A stretch of 64,000 nucleotides of DNA from Pseudomonas sp. UYIF39 (GTDB taxonomy: Bacteria; Pseudomonadota; Gammaproteobacteria; Pseudomonadales; Pseudomonadaceae): positions 1 through 64,000 of the forward strand of contig NZ_JALBYU010000025.1 of NCBI RefSeq assembly GCF_029963765.1, in the 5' to 3' direction. Numbering within the stretch: position 1 is the first letter of the stretch; every line of letters starts with the position of its first letter. This document shows, one piece after another, positions 16,094-24,209 of the stretch. Below the pieces are notes generated by a model. It was not told the origin of the DNA. It saw only the letters and a program-made list of their open reading frames with translations, and made no database searches. Position numbers and translations under genes: made by a program.

Positions 16094-17040
16094 AACTGGC
16101 TTTGGTCGGTGACATCGGTGGGACCAACGCACGTTTCGCGTTGTGGAAAAACCAGCAGCTGGAATCGATCCAGGTGCTGGCAACGGCCGACCACGCCAGC
16201 CCGGAAGAGGCAATTGCTCTCTACCTGAGCGGGCTTGGCCTGGAACCGGGTTCGATCGGTTCGGTGTGCCTGTCGGTGGCCGGCCCCGTCAGCGGCGATG
16301 AATTCAAGTTCACCAACAATCACTGGCGACTCAGCCGCAAGGGGTTCTGCAAGACCTTGCAGGTGGATCAACTGTTGCTGGTCAACGACTTCTCGGCGAT
16401 GGCGCTGGGCATGACCCGTTTGCAGCCGGACGAGTTTCGGGTGGTCTGCGAAGGCACGGCGGAACCGTTACGGCCGGCGGTGGTGATCGGTCCGGGGACG
16501 GGCCTGGGCGTCGGCACGTTGCTCGACCTCGGCGAAGGTCGTTTCGCCGCGTTGCCGGGGGAGGGCGGTCACGTCGATTTGCCGCTGAGCAGTCCGCGGG
16601 AAACTCAACTGTGGCAGCACATCTTCAATGAGATCGGCCATGTCAGCGCTGAAACGGCGTTGAGCGGCAGCGGTTTGCCGCGGGTCTATCGGGCGATTTG
16701 TGCAGTGGACGGTCATGAACCCGTGCTGAATTCCCCCGAGTCGATTACCGCAGCCGGTCTGGCGGGTGATCCGATTGCCCTGGAAGTGCTCGAGCAGTTC
16801 TGCTGCTGGCTGGGTCGTGTGGCCGGCAACAACGTGCTGACCACGGGCGGGCGGGGTGGCGTGTACATCGTGGGCGGGGTGATTCCGCGGTTTGCCGATT
16901 TCTTCATCGAAAGCGGCTTTGCCCGGTGCTTTGCCGACAAGGGCTGCATGAGCGATTACTTCAAAGGCATCCCGGTGTGGCTGGTGACGGCGCCGTATTC
17001 CGGGCTCGTTGGTGCGGGTGTCGCGCTCGACCAGGCCTAA
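16090..17040 (+). CDS. glk: Glucokinase
   Basis: A 316-residue cytosolic kinase that phosphorylates imported glucose. The ATP-binding start LVGDIGGTNARFALW, the active-site LLLVNDFSAMALG (catalytic Asp), IGPGTGLGVG and LPGEGGHVDLP mark the E. coli-type Glk family. The start is TTG, sharing TTGA with the edd stop codon (four-base overlap), so translation is coupled to edd. The C-terminal half carries TTGGRGGVYIVGGVIPRF. Glucose arrives through OprB and GtsABCD, encoded downstream. Confidence 0.95.
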   Translation: MKLALVGDIGGTNARFALWKNQQLESIQVLATADHASPEEAIALYLSGLGLEPGSIGSVCLSVAGPVSGDEFKFTNNHWRLSRKGFCKTLQVDQLLLVNDFSAMALGMTRLQPDEFRVVCEGTAEPLRPAVVIGPGTGLGVGTLLDLGEGRFAALPGEGGHVDLPLSSPRETQLWQHIFNEIGHVSAETALSGSGLPRVYRAICAVDGHEPVLNSPESITAAGLAGDPIALEVLEQFCCWLGRVAGNNVLTTGGRGGVYIVGGVIPRFADFFIESGFARCFADKGCMSDYFKGIPVWLVTAPYSGLVGAGVALDQA

Positions 17041-17054
17041 GACCGAGTCGCCTT

Positions 17055-17140
17055 CATCGCGAGCAAGCTCGCTCCCACAGGATTACTTACATTTTCAGAA
17101 TGTGTATTTATCCCTTGTGGGAGCGAGCTTGCTCGCGATG
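17055..17140. repeat. REPIN between glk and gltR
   Basis: CATCGCGAGCAAGCTCGCTC... at 17055-17079 and its inverted copy at 17116-17140, with 36 bases between. It splits the metabolic genes edd-glk from the regulators gltR-gtrS and could reduce read-through or stabilise the upstream mRNA. Confidence 0.9.
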
Positions 17141-17217
17141 AGGCCAGAACAGGCAACAAATATCCAAGGTCCATCAGGCATAATCCGCCCAATTCAAACA
17201 ACAAGGATGCCGCCCCT

Positions 17218-17949
17218 GTGAGCTCAGTCAACAAGTCGATTTTGTTGGTCGATGACGATCAAGAGATACGCGAGTTGCTGGACACCTACCTGACCCGCGC
17301 CGGTTTCCAGGTTCGCACCACGCCCGACGGCGCAGGCTTTCGTCAGGCGATGAACGAGGCACCGAGCGATCTGGTGATCCTCGACGTCATGCTCCCGGAC
17401 GAAGACGGTTTCAGTCTCTGCCGCTGGATCCGTCAGCACCCACGTCAGGCGCAGGTGCCGATCATCATGCTCACCGCCAGTTCCGACGAGGCCGACCGCG
17501 TCATCGGTCTGGAATTGGGCGCCGACGATTACCTCGGCAAACCCTTCAGCCCGCGTGAGTTGCAGGCGCGCATCAAAGCCTTGTTGCGTCGCGCGCAGTT
17601 CGGGCAGGAGCGTTCCGGCAGTGAAGTGCTGGCCTTCGATGACTGGCGGCTGGACATGGTCAGCCATCGCCTGTTCCACATCGATGGTGAAGAAGTAATT
17701 CTCTCCGGCGCTGACTTCGCGCTGCTGAAACTGTTCCTCGATCACCCTCAGGAAATCCTCGACCGCGACACCATCGGCAACGCCACCCGTGGTCGTGATT
17801 TGATGCCGCTGGATCGCATCGTCGACATGGCCGTCAGCCGTTTGCGCCAGCGTCTGCGCGACACCGAAAAACCACCGCGGCTGATCCGTACCGTGCGTGG
17901 CAGCGGCTACCAACTGGCCGCCAATGTGGTTGCCAGCAATGGCCACTGA
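17218..17949 (+). CDS. gltR: OmpR-family response regulator of glucose transport
   Basis: A 243-residue regulator with GTG start, AGGA eleven bases upstream. The receiver domain has acidic pocket VDDDQE (about 11-16), phospho-acceptor Asp in LVILDVMLPDEDG (about 58) and Lys in YLGKPFSP (about 107). A C-terminal winged helix lies at about 135-235. In Pseudomonas GltR, with the sensor GtrS, controls the glucose porin and ABC transporter. The end overlaps the gtrS start by eleven bases. Confidence 0.92.
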   Translation: MSSVNKSILLVDDDQEIRELLDTYLTRAGFQVRTTPDGAGFRQAMNEAPSDLVILDVMLPDEDGFSLCRWIRQHPRQAQVPIIMLTASSDEADRVIGLELGADDYLGKPFSPRELQARIKALLRRAQFGQERSGSEVLAFDDWRLDMVSHRLFHIDGEEVILSGADFALLKLFLDHPQEILDRDTIGNATRGRDLMPLDRIVDMAVSRLRQRLRDTEKPPRLIRTVRGSGYQLAANVVASNGH

Positions 17950-19408
17950 GTTTTTCCGCAAGCTCGCCGCACGGATTCCCGTGCCGCGTTCTCTGCTCGG
18001 GCGGATGTTGCTGCTGACGCTGTTGGCGGTGCTGTTCGCCCAGACGTTGTCGAGCGTGATCTGGGTCTCGCAACTGCGCGCCACCCAACTTGAAGGCCTG
18101 GTCACCAGCGCCCGTAGCCTCGCTCATTCGATGACCGCCAGCGTCAGTTACTTCCGCTCTCTGCCGGTAGCGTTTCGGCCATTGGTACTCGACCAGTTGC
18201 GCAGCATGGGCGGCACCCGTTTTGTGGTGACGCTCAACGACAAACCCTTGGGCATGGAAGTGCTGCCGATCACCCCGCGCAAGGAAGCCGTGCTCAAAGC
18301 GGTGGACGAAGTGCTGCGCCAGTCCCTGGGCCAGGACGCGGATATCTCGGTGACCTTCGTCAGCCCCGAAGACCTGCGGATTTTCAACAGCGGGCTAAAA
18401 CTCGATGAGTTGCCGCGCTCGTGGGCGCATTACGCGCTGACCCTGGAGCCGGTAAACCCGCCGGTATTGGTCACCCAAATCCAGATGGCACCGGGCGAGT
18501 GGCTGTACATCGCCTCTCTGTTGCCCGAGCCCTACACCAGTCTTGAAGAACAAGGCCTGCCGGCGCAGCAAGTCTGGTTCATCGTGCTCACCAGCGGCTT
18601 TTTGCTGTTGTTCATTGGCCTGCTGGTGCATTGGCAGAGCCGGCCGCTCAAGCGTTTGGCGCGGGCAGCACGGGACATGTCCCTCGGCGCGGAAGTCGAG
18701 CCCGTGGCCGAGGGTGGCGGCAGTGAAGTGGTTGAGGTCGGCCGCGCCTTCAATGCGATGCGCGAACGCATCAGCCGTTACCTGACCGAGCGCAGCCAGT
18801 TGTTCAGCGCGATTTCCCATGACTTGCGCACGCCGATTACCCGCTTGCGGTTACGCGTTGAATTGCTCGAAGACGAAACGCTGCAAGCCAAGTTCGGTCG
18901 TGATCTGGATGAGCTGGAGCTGCTGGTCAAAGGCGCGCTGCAATGCGTGAAAGACACCGACATCCACGAAAACATCGAACCGGTGGACCTCAATCACGTG
19001 CTTGATTGTCTGGTGGAACCGTATCTGGCGCCCAACGGCAATGGTCGCGTCACCCAGCAAGGGCGTGCGCTGGCGGCGTATCCGGGGAAGCCGTTGGCGC
19101 TCAAGCGTTGCATCGGAAACCTGATCGACAATGCCTTGAAGTATGGGCAGAAAGCGCATCTGCACATTGATGACGACCAGAGTGCGTTCATCCTGCATGT
19201 GGACGATGAAGGCCCAGGCGTGCCGGAACAGCGGATGGAGCAGGTGTTCGAACCGCACTTCCGCCTGGCCGGGCAGCAGCAGGGTTATGGGTTGGGGCTG
19301 GGGATTGCGCGCAACATTGCCCACAGCCACGGAGGTGAGGTCAGCCTGCAGAATTTGCGTGAGGGTGGGTTGCGGGTGACGTTGCATTTGCCTCGTAGTA
19401 TCGACTAG
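17939..19408 (+). CDS. gtrS: Sensor histidine kinase partner of GltR
   Basis: A 489-residue membrane kinase. The start at MATEFFRKL lies inside the last codons of gltR. TM1 is at about residues 20-40; a periplasmic sensor of about 150 residues follows; TM2 is at about 195-215 (FIVLTSGFLLLFIGLLV). HAMP, the H box AISHDLRTPITRLRLRVELL, the N box NLIDNALKYG and G boxes DEGPGVP and GYGLGLGIARNI follow. GtrS is reported to sense 2-ketogluconate and 6-phosphogluconate. No kinase residue is missing. Confidence 0.93.
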   Translation: MATEFFRKLAARIPVPRSLLGRMLLLTLLAVLFAQTLSSVIWVSQLRATQLEGLVTSARSLAHSMTASVSYFRSLPVAFRPLVLDQLRSMGGTRFVVTLNDKPLGMEVLPITPRKEAVLKAVDEVLRQSLGQDADISVTFVSPEDLRIFNSGLKLDELPRSWAHYALTLEPVNPPVLVTQIQMAPGEWLYIASLLPEPYTSLEEQGLPAQQVWFIVLTSGFLLLFIGLLVHWQSRPLKRLARAARDMSLGAEVEPVAEGGGSEVVEVGRAFNAMRERISRYLTERSQLFSAISHDLRTPITRLRLRVELLEDETLQAKFGRDLDELELLVKGALQCVKDTDIHENIEPVDLNHVLDCLVEPYLAPNGNGRVTQQGRALAAYPGKPLALKRCIGNLIDNALKYGQKAHLHIDDDQSAFILHVDDEGPGVPEQRMEQVFEPHFRLAGQQQGYGLGLGIARNIAHSHGGEVSLQNLREGGLRVTLHLPRSID

Positions 19409-19425
19409 TCAGACCGTGTCGCGCC

Positions 19426-19502
19426 CATCGCGAGCAAGCTCGCTCCCACAGGGGAGATGCGTCGTACACAAATCCAGTGTGGGAGCGAGCTTGCTCGCGA
19501 TG
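19426..19502. repeat. REPIN downstream of gtrS
   Basis: Inverted REP copies at 19426-19450 and 19478-19502 with a 27-base loop. It starts 17 bases after the gtrS stop codon and likely separates the regulator operon from the isomerase gene. Confidence 0.9.
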
Positions 19503-19614
19503 GCGTCAGAAGACCCAACACATCTCCCAAAGAAAATGTCACAAGTCGGTGACATAACTCGCCCCCTTCGTTACAAGCCCGCCACCGCCCGTTGTTTAGA
19601 CTGCCCCCAGTCAT

Positions 19615-19626
19615 AACAACAAAAAA
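19615..19626 (+). promoter_or_regulatory. Hfq/Crc-type A-rich motif before the AGE isomerase
   Basis: AACAACAAAAAA fits the AANAANAA catabolite-repression motif and runs straight into the Shine-Dalgarno AAGG of the gene starting at 19635. Hfq with Crc bound here would block translation when preferred organic acids are present. Function is inferred from motif and position. Confidence 0.6.
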
Positions 19627-19634
19627 GGCACCCC

Positions 19635-20894
19635 ATGGACACCTTCCAACCCGCGTTCAGCAGTTGGCTGAACGCCCCCGCCCATCAGCACTGGCTCGCT
19701 GCCGAAGGCCTGCGCCTGCTGGCGTTTGCCAAGGCTTCGAAGCTCGCCGAAGGCTTCGGCAATCTTGATGAAAAGGGCTGCCTGCCGGCCAACGCCCAAG
19801 CCGAAACCATGAACACCGCGCGCATGACCCACAGCTTCGCCATGGCCCACATTCAGGGCCTGCCAGGTTTTGCGGAACTGGTGGATCACGGCATCAAAGC
19901 CCTCAGCGGCCCATTGCGTGACGCCAAACACGGTGGCTGGTTCGCTGTCTCCGAACATCGTGACGGCAACACCGGCAAGGCGGCTTATCTGCACGCCTTC
20001 GTTGCCTTGGCCGCCAGTTCTGCGGTCGTCGCTCAGCGTCCCGGCGCGCAGGCCTTGCTCGACGATGCGATCCACATCATCGACGCGCATTTCTGGAGCG
20101 AGGAGGAGGGCGCGATGCGCGAATCCTTCAACCGCGACTGGAGTGAAGAGGAAAGCTATCGCGGCGCCAACAGCAACATGCACGCCACCGAAGCCTTTCT
20201 CGCGTTGGCCGATGTCACCGACGACAACCGTTGGCTGGTCCGCGCCCAGCGCATCGTCGAGCGGGTAATCCATGGTCACGCCGCCGCCAACGATTACCTG
20301 GTGGTCGAGCATTTCGACCGCGACTGGCAGCCGCTTCGCGACTACAACCACGACAACCCGGCCGATGGATTTCGCCCCTACGGCACTACGCCGGGCCACG
20401 GTTTCGAATGGGCCCGGCTGATGCTGCACCTCGAAGCGGCGCGGGTTAAGGCCGGGATGCTCACACCGGGCTGGCTCGCCAGCGACGCGCAAAAACTCTT
20501 CGACCACAACTGCCATCACGGGTGGGATGTCGACGGGGCGCCGGGGATTGTTTACACCCTCGACTGGGACAATCGCGCCGTGGTTCGCCATCGCCTGCAC
20601 TGGACCCATTGCGAAGCCAGCGCCGCCGCCAGTGCGCTGCTTAAACGCACAGGCGACGCGCAATACGAACACTGGTACCGACTGTTCTGGGAATTCTGTG
20701 ACAGTCATTTCATCGACAGATGTGATGGAAGTTGGCACCACGAACTCGACCCGCAGAATCGCCCGAGCGCCGATATCTGGGCCGGTAAGCCTGATCTTTA
20801 TCACGCCTGGCAAGCCGTGTTGATCCCGCGATTGCCTCTGGCGCCCAGTATGGCGACTGCCTTGGCACAGTTATCCCAGAGCGCTCCTGTGTAA
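19635..20894 (+). CDS. AGE-family sugar epimerase/isomerase (possible D-mannose isomerase)
   Basis: A 419-residue cytosolic (alpha/alpha)6-barrel protein of the N-acylglucosamine 2-epimerase family. Family signatures include NTARMTHSFAMAH, HGGWFA, NSNMHATEAFLALAD, FRPYGTTPGHGFEWARL and HRLHWTHCEASAAA, with conserved His residues as expected for the catalytic acid/base. Bacterial members act as D-mannose/D-lyxose isomerases, YihS-type aldose-ketose isomerases or epimerases. Its place between the glucose regulators and the glucose ABC importer, with an A-rich repression motif, suggests it feeds mannose or fructose into the same pathway. The substrate is not shown by the sequence. Confidence 0.85.
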   Translation: MDTFQPAFSSWLNAPAHQHWLAAEGLRLLAFAKASKLAEGFGNLDEKGCLPANAQAETMNTARMTHSFAMAHIQGLPGFAELVDHGIKALSGPLRDAKHGGWFAVSEHRDGNTGKAAYLHAFVALAASSAVVAQRPGAQALLDDAIHIIDAHFWSEEEGAMRESFNRDWSEEESYRGANSNMHATEAFLALADVTDDNRWLVRAQRIVERVIHGHAAANDYLVVEHFDRDWQPLRDYNHDNPADGFRPYGTTPGHGFEWARLMLHLEAARVKAGMLTPGWLASDAQKLFDHNCHHGWDVDGAPGIVYTLDWDNRAVVRHRLHWTHCEASAAASALLKRTGDAQYEHWYRLFWEFCDSHFIDRCDGSWHHELDPQNRPSADIWAGKPDLYHAWQAVLIPRLPLAPSMATALAQLSQSAPV

Positions 20895-20987
20895 CCATGC
20901 GGTGACATTCGAACGTCCCTTCGTTACCTGCGAAGGGATAACTCCTGTTTAAAATCCATGCAGCGCAAGCACCAGACTTGCATGCAT

Positions 20988-20999
20988 AACAACAAGAAA
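20988..20999 (+). promoter_or_regulatory. Hfq/Crc-type A-rich motif before gtsA
   Basis: AACAACAAGAAA fits AANAANAA and directly abuts the gtsA Shine-Dalgarno (AAAGG, start 21011). The glucose transporter is a known type of catabolite-repression target in Pseudomonas; the assignment here is by motif. Confidence 0.65.
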
Positions 21000-21010
21000 G
21001 GTAATTCTAG

Positions 21011-22312
21011 ATGAATGCGATTTCTCGCCTCGCTACTGTCATTTCTCTTGCCTCATTGCTCCCTCTCAGTGCATTCCCTCTCAGTACGCTTGCCGCCGAT
21101 TCCAAAGGTTCGGTAGAAGTCGTTCACTGGTGGACCTCCGGTGGCGAAAAAGCTGCCGTCGATGTCCTCAAGGCCCAAGTCGAAAAAGACGGTTTCACCT
21201 GGAAGGACGGCGCAGTTGCCGGTGGTGGCGGTGCTACCGCCATGACCGTACTCAAAAGCCGCGCCGTGGCCGGTAACCCGCCGGGCGTAGCGCAGATCAA
21301 AGGCCCGGACATCCAGGAATGGGCGTCTACCGGTCTGCTCGACACCGACGTCTTGAAAGACGCGGCCAAAACAGAGAAGTGGGACAGCCTGCTCGACAAG
21401 AAAGTCTCCGATACCGTGAAGTATGAGGGTGACTACGTGGCCGTGCCGGTGAACATTCACCGCGTCAACTGGCTGTGGATCAACCCGGAAGTCTTCAAGA
21501 AAGCCGGCATCGAAAAAGCGCCAACCACCCTTCAGGAATTCTACGCGGCCGGTGACAAGCTCAAGGCTGCGGGCTTCATTGCGCTTGCCCACGGCGGCCA
21601 GCCTTGGCAGGACAGTACCGTGTTCGAAGCGGTGGTCCTTTCGGTCATGGGCGTCGACGGCTACAAGAAAGCCCTAGTGGATCTGGACAACGGTGCACTG
21701 ACCGGTCCTGAAATGGTCAAGGCGCTGACCGAGCTGAAGAAAGTCGCGACCTACATGGACGCCGACGGCAAAGGCCAGGACTGGAACCTGGAAGCAGCCA
21801 AGGTCATCAACGGCAAGGCCGGCATGCAGATCATGGGTGACTGGGCCAAGAGCGAGTGGACAGCGGCCAAGAAAGTCGCCGGCAAGGACTACGAGTGCGT
21901 AGCCTTCCCGGGCACCGACAAGGCCTTCACCTACAACATCGACTCCCTGGCCGTGTTCAAGCAGAAAGACAAGGGCACTGCTGCCGCTCAGCAGGATATT
22001 GCCAAGATCGTGCTGGGTGAGAATTTCCAGAAAGTCTTCAGCATCAACAAGGGCTCGATCCCGGTTCGAATCGACATGCTGAGCGACATGGGCAAGTACG
22101 GTTTCGACTCTTGCGCCCAGACCGCTGCCAAGGACTTCCTGGCGGACGCCAAGTCGGGCGGCCTGCAGCCGAGCATGGCGCACAACATGGCGACCACGCT
22201 GGCGGTACAAGGCGCGTTCTTTGATGTTGTGACCAACTTCATCAACGATCCGAAAGCCGATCCTGCCATTGCCGCCAAGCAACTCGGCACTGCCGTCAAA
22301 GCTGCCAAGTAA
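21011..22312 (+). CDS. gtsA: Glucose ABC transporter, periplasmic binding protein
   Basis: A 433-residue family 1 solute-binding protein with a Sec signal peptide (hydrophobic core ISLASLLPLSAFPL, cleavage probably after STLAA). The mature start SVEVVHWWTSGGEKAAVDVL is characteristic of Pseudomonas glucose-binding proteins, and PVNIHRVNWLWINPEVFKKA is also conserved. It captures glucose that has entered through OprB and hands it to GtsBC. Followed by gtsB after 148 bases that contain a REPIN hairpin, an arrangement often associated with excess production of the binding protein. Confidence 0.94.
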   Translation: MNAISRLATVISLASLLPLSAFPLSTLAADSKGSVEVVHWWTSGGEKAAVDVLKAQVEKDGFTWKDGAVAGGGGATAMTVLKSRAVAGNPPGVAQIKGPDIQEWASTGLLDTDVLKDAAKTEKWDSLLDKKVSDTVKYEGDYVAVPVNIHRVNWLWINPEVFKKAGIEKAPTTLQEFYAAGDKLKAAGFIALAHGGQPWQDSTVFEAVVLSVMGVDGYKKALVDLDNGALTGPEMVKALTELKKVATYMDADGKGQDWNLEAAKVINGKAGMQIMGDWAKSEWTAAKKVAGKDYECVAFPGTDKAFTYNIDSLAVFKQKDKGTAAAQQDIAKIVLGENFQKVFSINKGSIPVRIDMLSDMGKYGFDSCAQTAAKDFLADAKSGGLQPSMAHNMATTLAVQGAFFDVVTNFINDPKADPAIAAKQLGTAVKAAK

Positions 22313-22323
22313 TGCTTGGCCCC

Positions 22324-22413
22324 TGTAGGAGTGAGCCTGCTCGCGATAGCTGATTGTCAGACCCTGGATGTATCAACTGATACATCGCTATCGCGAGCAG
22401 GCTCACTCCTACA
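22324..22413. repeat. REPIN inside the gts operon
   Basis: TGTAGGAGTGAGCCTGCTCG... at 22324-22350 with its exact inverted copy at 22387-22413; the loop itself holds a small inverted repeat (GTATCAACTGATAC). This copy uses a variant core (GTAGGAGTGAGCCTGC) differing from the common one, identically in both arms. It lies 11 bases after gtsA and 48 before gtsB. Confidence 0.9.
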
Positions 22414-22460
22414 AGGGGTGCATTTCCAAAGTAATTTTTCCTCACGTACGGGATCTTCCC

Positions 22461-23369
22461 ATGAGTTCTGTTGCTGTGTTCAGCAAGGCCTCGCCGTTCG
22501 ATGCACTGCAGCGCTGGCTCCCCAAACTGGTGCTGGCGCCCAGCATGTTCATCGTCCTGGTCGGCTTCTATGGCTATATCCTGTGGACGTTCGTCCTGTC
22601 GTTCACCACGTCGACCTTCCTGCCGACTTACAAATGGGCGGGCCTGGCGCAATACGAGCGGCTGTTCAACAACGACCGTTGGTGGGTAGCGAGCAAGAAC
22701 CTGGCGGTGTTCGGCGGCATGTTCATCGGCATCACCTTGGTGATCGGTGTACTGCTGGCGGTGTTTCTTGATCAGCGCATTCGTCGCGAAGGTTTCATTC
22801 GCACCATTTACCTGTACCCGATGGCGCTCTCGATGATCGTCACCGGTACCGCCTGGAAGTGGCTGCTCAACCCGGGCATGGGCCTGGACAAATTGCTGCG
22901 TGACTGGGGCTGGGAAGGCTTTCGCCTGGACTGGCTGATCGATCCGGACCGCGTGGTGTACTGCCTGGTGATCGCTGCGGTATGGCAAGCCTCGGGCTTT
23001 ATCATGGCGATGTTCCTCGCCGGCCTGCGTGGCGTTGATCAATCGATCATCCGTGCCGCCCAGATCGATGGCGCGAGCATGCCGAGGATCTACCTGAAAG
23101 TGGTGTTGCCAAGTCTGCGCCCGGTGTTCTTCAGTGCGGTGATGATCCTGGCCCACATCGCGATCAAGAGCTTCGACCTGGTGGCGGCAATGACAGCCGG
23201 TGGCCCGGGTTATTCCTCCGACCTGCCTGCCATGTTCATGTATTCCTTCACCTTCAGTCGCGGCCAGATGGGCATGGGCTCGGCCAGTGCGATTCTGATG
23301 CTCGGTGCGATTCTCGCAATCATCGTGCCTTACCTGTACTCCGAGCTGAGGACCAAGCGCCATGACTAG
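22461..23369 (+). CDS. gtsB: Glucose ABC transporter, permease 1
   Basis: A 302-residue inner membrane permease of the MalF/UgpA type with about six membrane segments. The start at MSSVAVFSK follows a weak GGGA site; an upstream in-frame extension lies in the REPIN and is rejected. The EAA loop contacting the ATPase reads AAQIDGASMPRIYLKVVLPSLRPV at about residues 198-221. With GtsC it forms the channel for glucose. Its last eight bases overlap gtsC. Confidence 0.93.
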   Translation: MSSVAVFSKASPFDALQRWLPKLVLAPSMFIVLVGFYGYILWTFVLSFTTSTFLPTYKWAGLAQYERLFNNDRWWVASKNLAVFGGMFIGITLVIGVLLAVFLDQRIRREGFIRTIYLYPMALSMIVTGTAWKWLLNPGMGLDKLLRDWGWEGFRLDWLIDPDRVVYCLVIAAVWQASGFIMAMFLAGLRGVDQSIIRAAQIDGASMPRIYLKVVLPSLRPVFFSAVMILAHIAIKSFDLVAAMTAGGPGYSSDLPAMFMYSFTFSRGQMGMGSASAILMLGAILAIIVPYLYSELRTKRHD

Positions 23370-24207
23370 TTTCGCTGCCAAGTCTTCCATCAGCCTGAGT
23401 CGCATCGCGATCTATGGCGTGCTGATCCTTGCCGTATTCCTTTACCTGATACCGCTGGTGGTCATGCTGTTGACCAGTTTCAAGACGCCGGAAGACATCA
23501 ACTCCGGCAACCTGCTGAGCTGGCCGACCGTGGTCAGCGGCATTGGCTGGGTCAAGGCATGGGGCACGGTTGACGGGTACTTCTGGAACTCGATCAAGAT
23601 CACTGTCCCGGCGGTACTGATCTCCACCGCCATCGGTGCACTGAACGGCTATGTGCTGTCGATGTGGCGCTTCCGTGGCTCGCAACTGTTCTTCGGTTTG
23701 CTGCTGTTCGGTTGCTTCCTGCCGTTCCAGACCGTGCTGCTGCCGGCCTCGTTCACCCTCGGCAAGATGGGCCTGGCGAGCACCACCACGGGCCTGGTGT
23801 TCGTGCACGTGGTCTACGGCCTGGCGTTCACCACGCTGTTCTTCCGTAACTACTACGTCAGCGTTCCCGATGCGCTGGTGAAGGCGGCGCGGCTGGATGG
23901 TGCGGGTTTCTTCACCATCTTCCGCTTGATCATCCTGCCGATGTCCACCCCGATCATCATGGTCTGCCTGATCTGGCAGTTCACCCAGATCTGGAACGAC
24001 TTCCTGTTCGGCGTGGTGTTCTCCAGCGGTGACTCGCAACCCATTACGGTGGCGTTGAACAACTTGGTCAACACCAGTACCGGGGCCAAGGAATACAACG
24101 TTGATATGGCGGCGGCGATGATCGCCGGACTGCCGACCCTGCTGGTCTATGTGGTCGCAGGCAAGTATTTCGTGCGCGGGCTGACGGCCGGCGCAGTCAA
24201 GGGGTAA
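23362..24207 (+). CDS. gtsC: Glucose ABC transporter, permease 2
   Basis: A 281-residue permease of the MalG/UgpE type with six predicted membrane segments. The EAA loop KAARLDGAGFFTIFRLIILP is at about residues 174-193. The start overlaps gtsB by eight bases and gtsD follows after two bases, so the three are translationally linked. The C-terminus KYFVRGLTAGAVKG is typical of MalG-like permeases. Confidence 0.94.
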   Translation: MTSFAAKSSISLSRIAIYGVLILAVFLYLIPLVVMLLTSFKTPEDINSGNLLSWPTVVSGIGWVKAWGTVDGYFWNSIKITVPAVLISTAIGALNGYVLSMWRFRGSQLFFGLLLFGCFLPFQTVLLPASFTLGKMGLASTTTGLVFVHVVYGLAFTTLFFRNYYVSVPDALVKAARLDGAGFFTIFRLIILPMSTPIIMVCLIWQFTQIWNDFLFGVVFSSGDSQPITVALNNLVNTSTGAKEYNVDMAAAMIAGLPTLLVYVVAGKYFVRGLTAGAVKG

Positions 24208-24209
24208 TC

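Noticed and set aside
14261..16213. A 650-codon open frame antisense to edd and the start of glk
   Set aside because: Product of strong GC3 bias on the opposite strand. Its translation is rich in His, Arg and Gln with no domain, and edd is unmistakable on the plus strand.
17055..19502. Repeated short palindromes that could suggest a CRISPR array
   Set aside because: The repeats occur as isolated inverted pairs between genes, not as regularly spaced direct repeats, and no cas genes are present.
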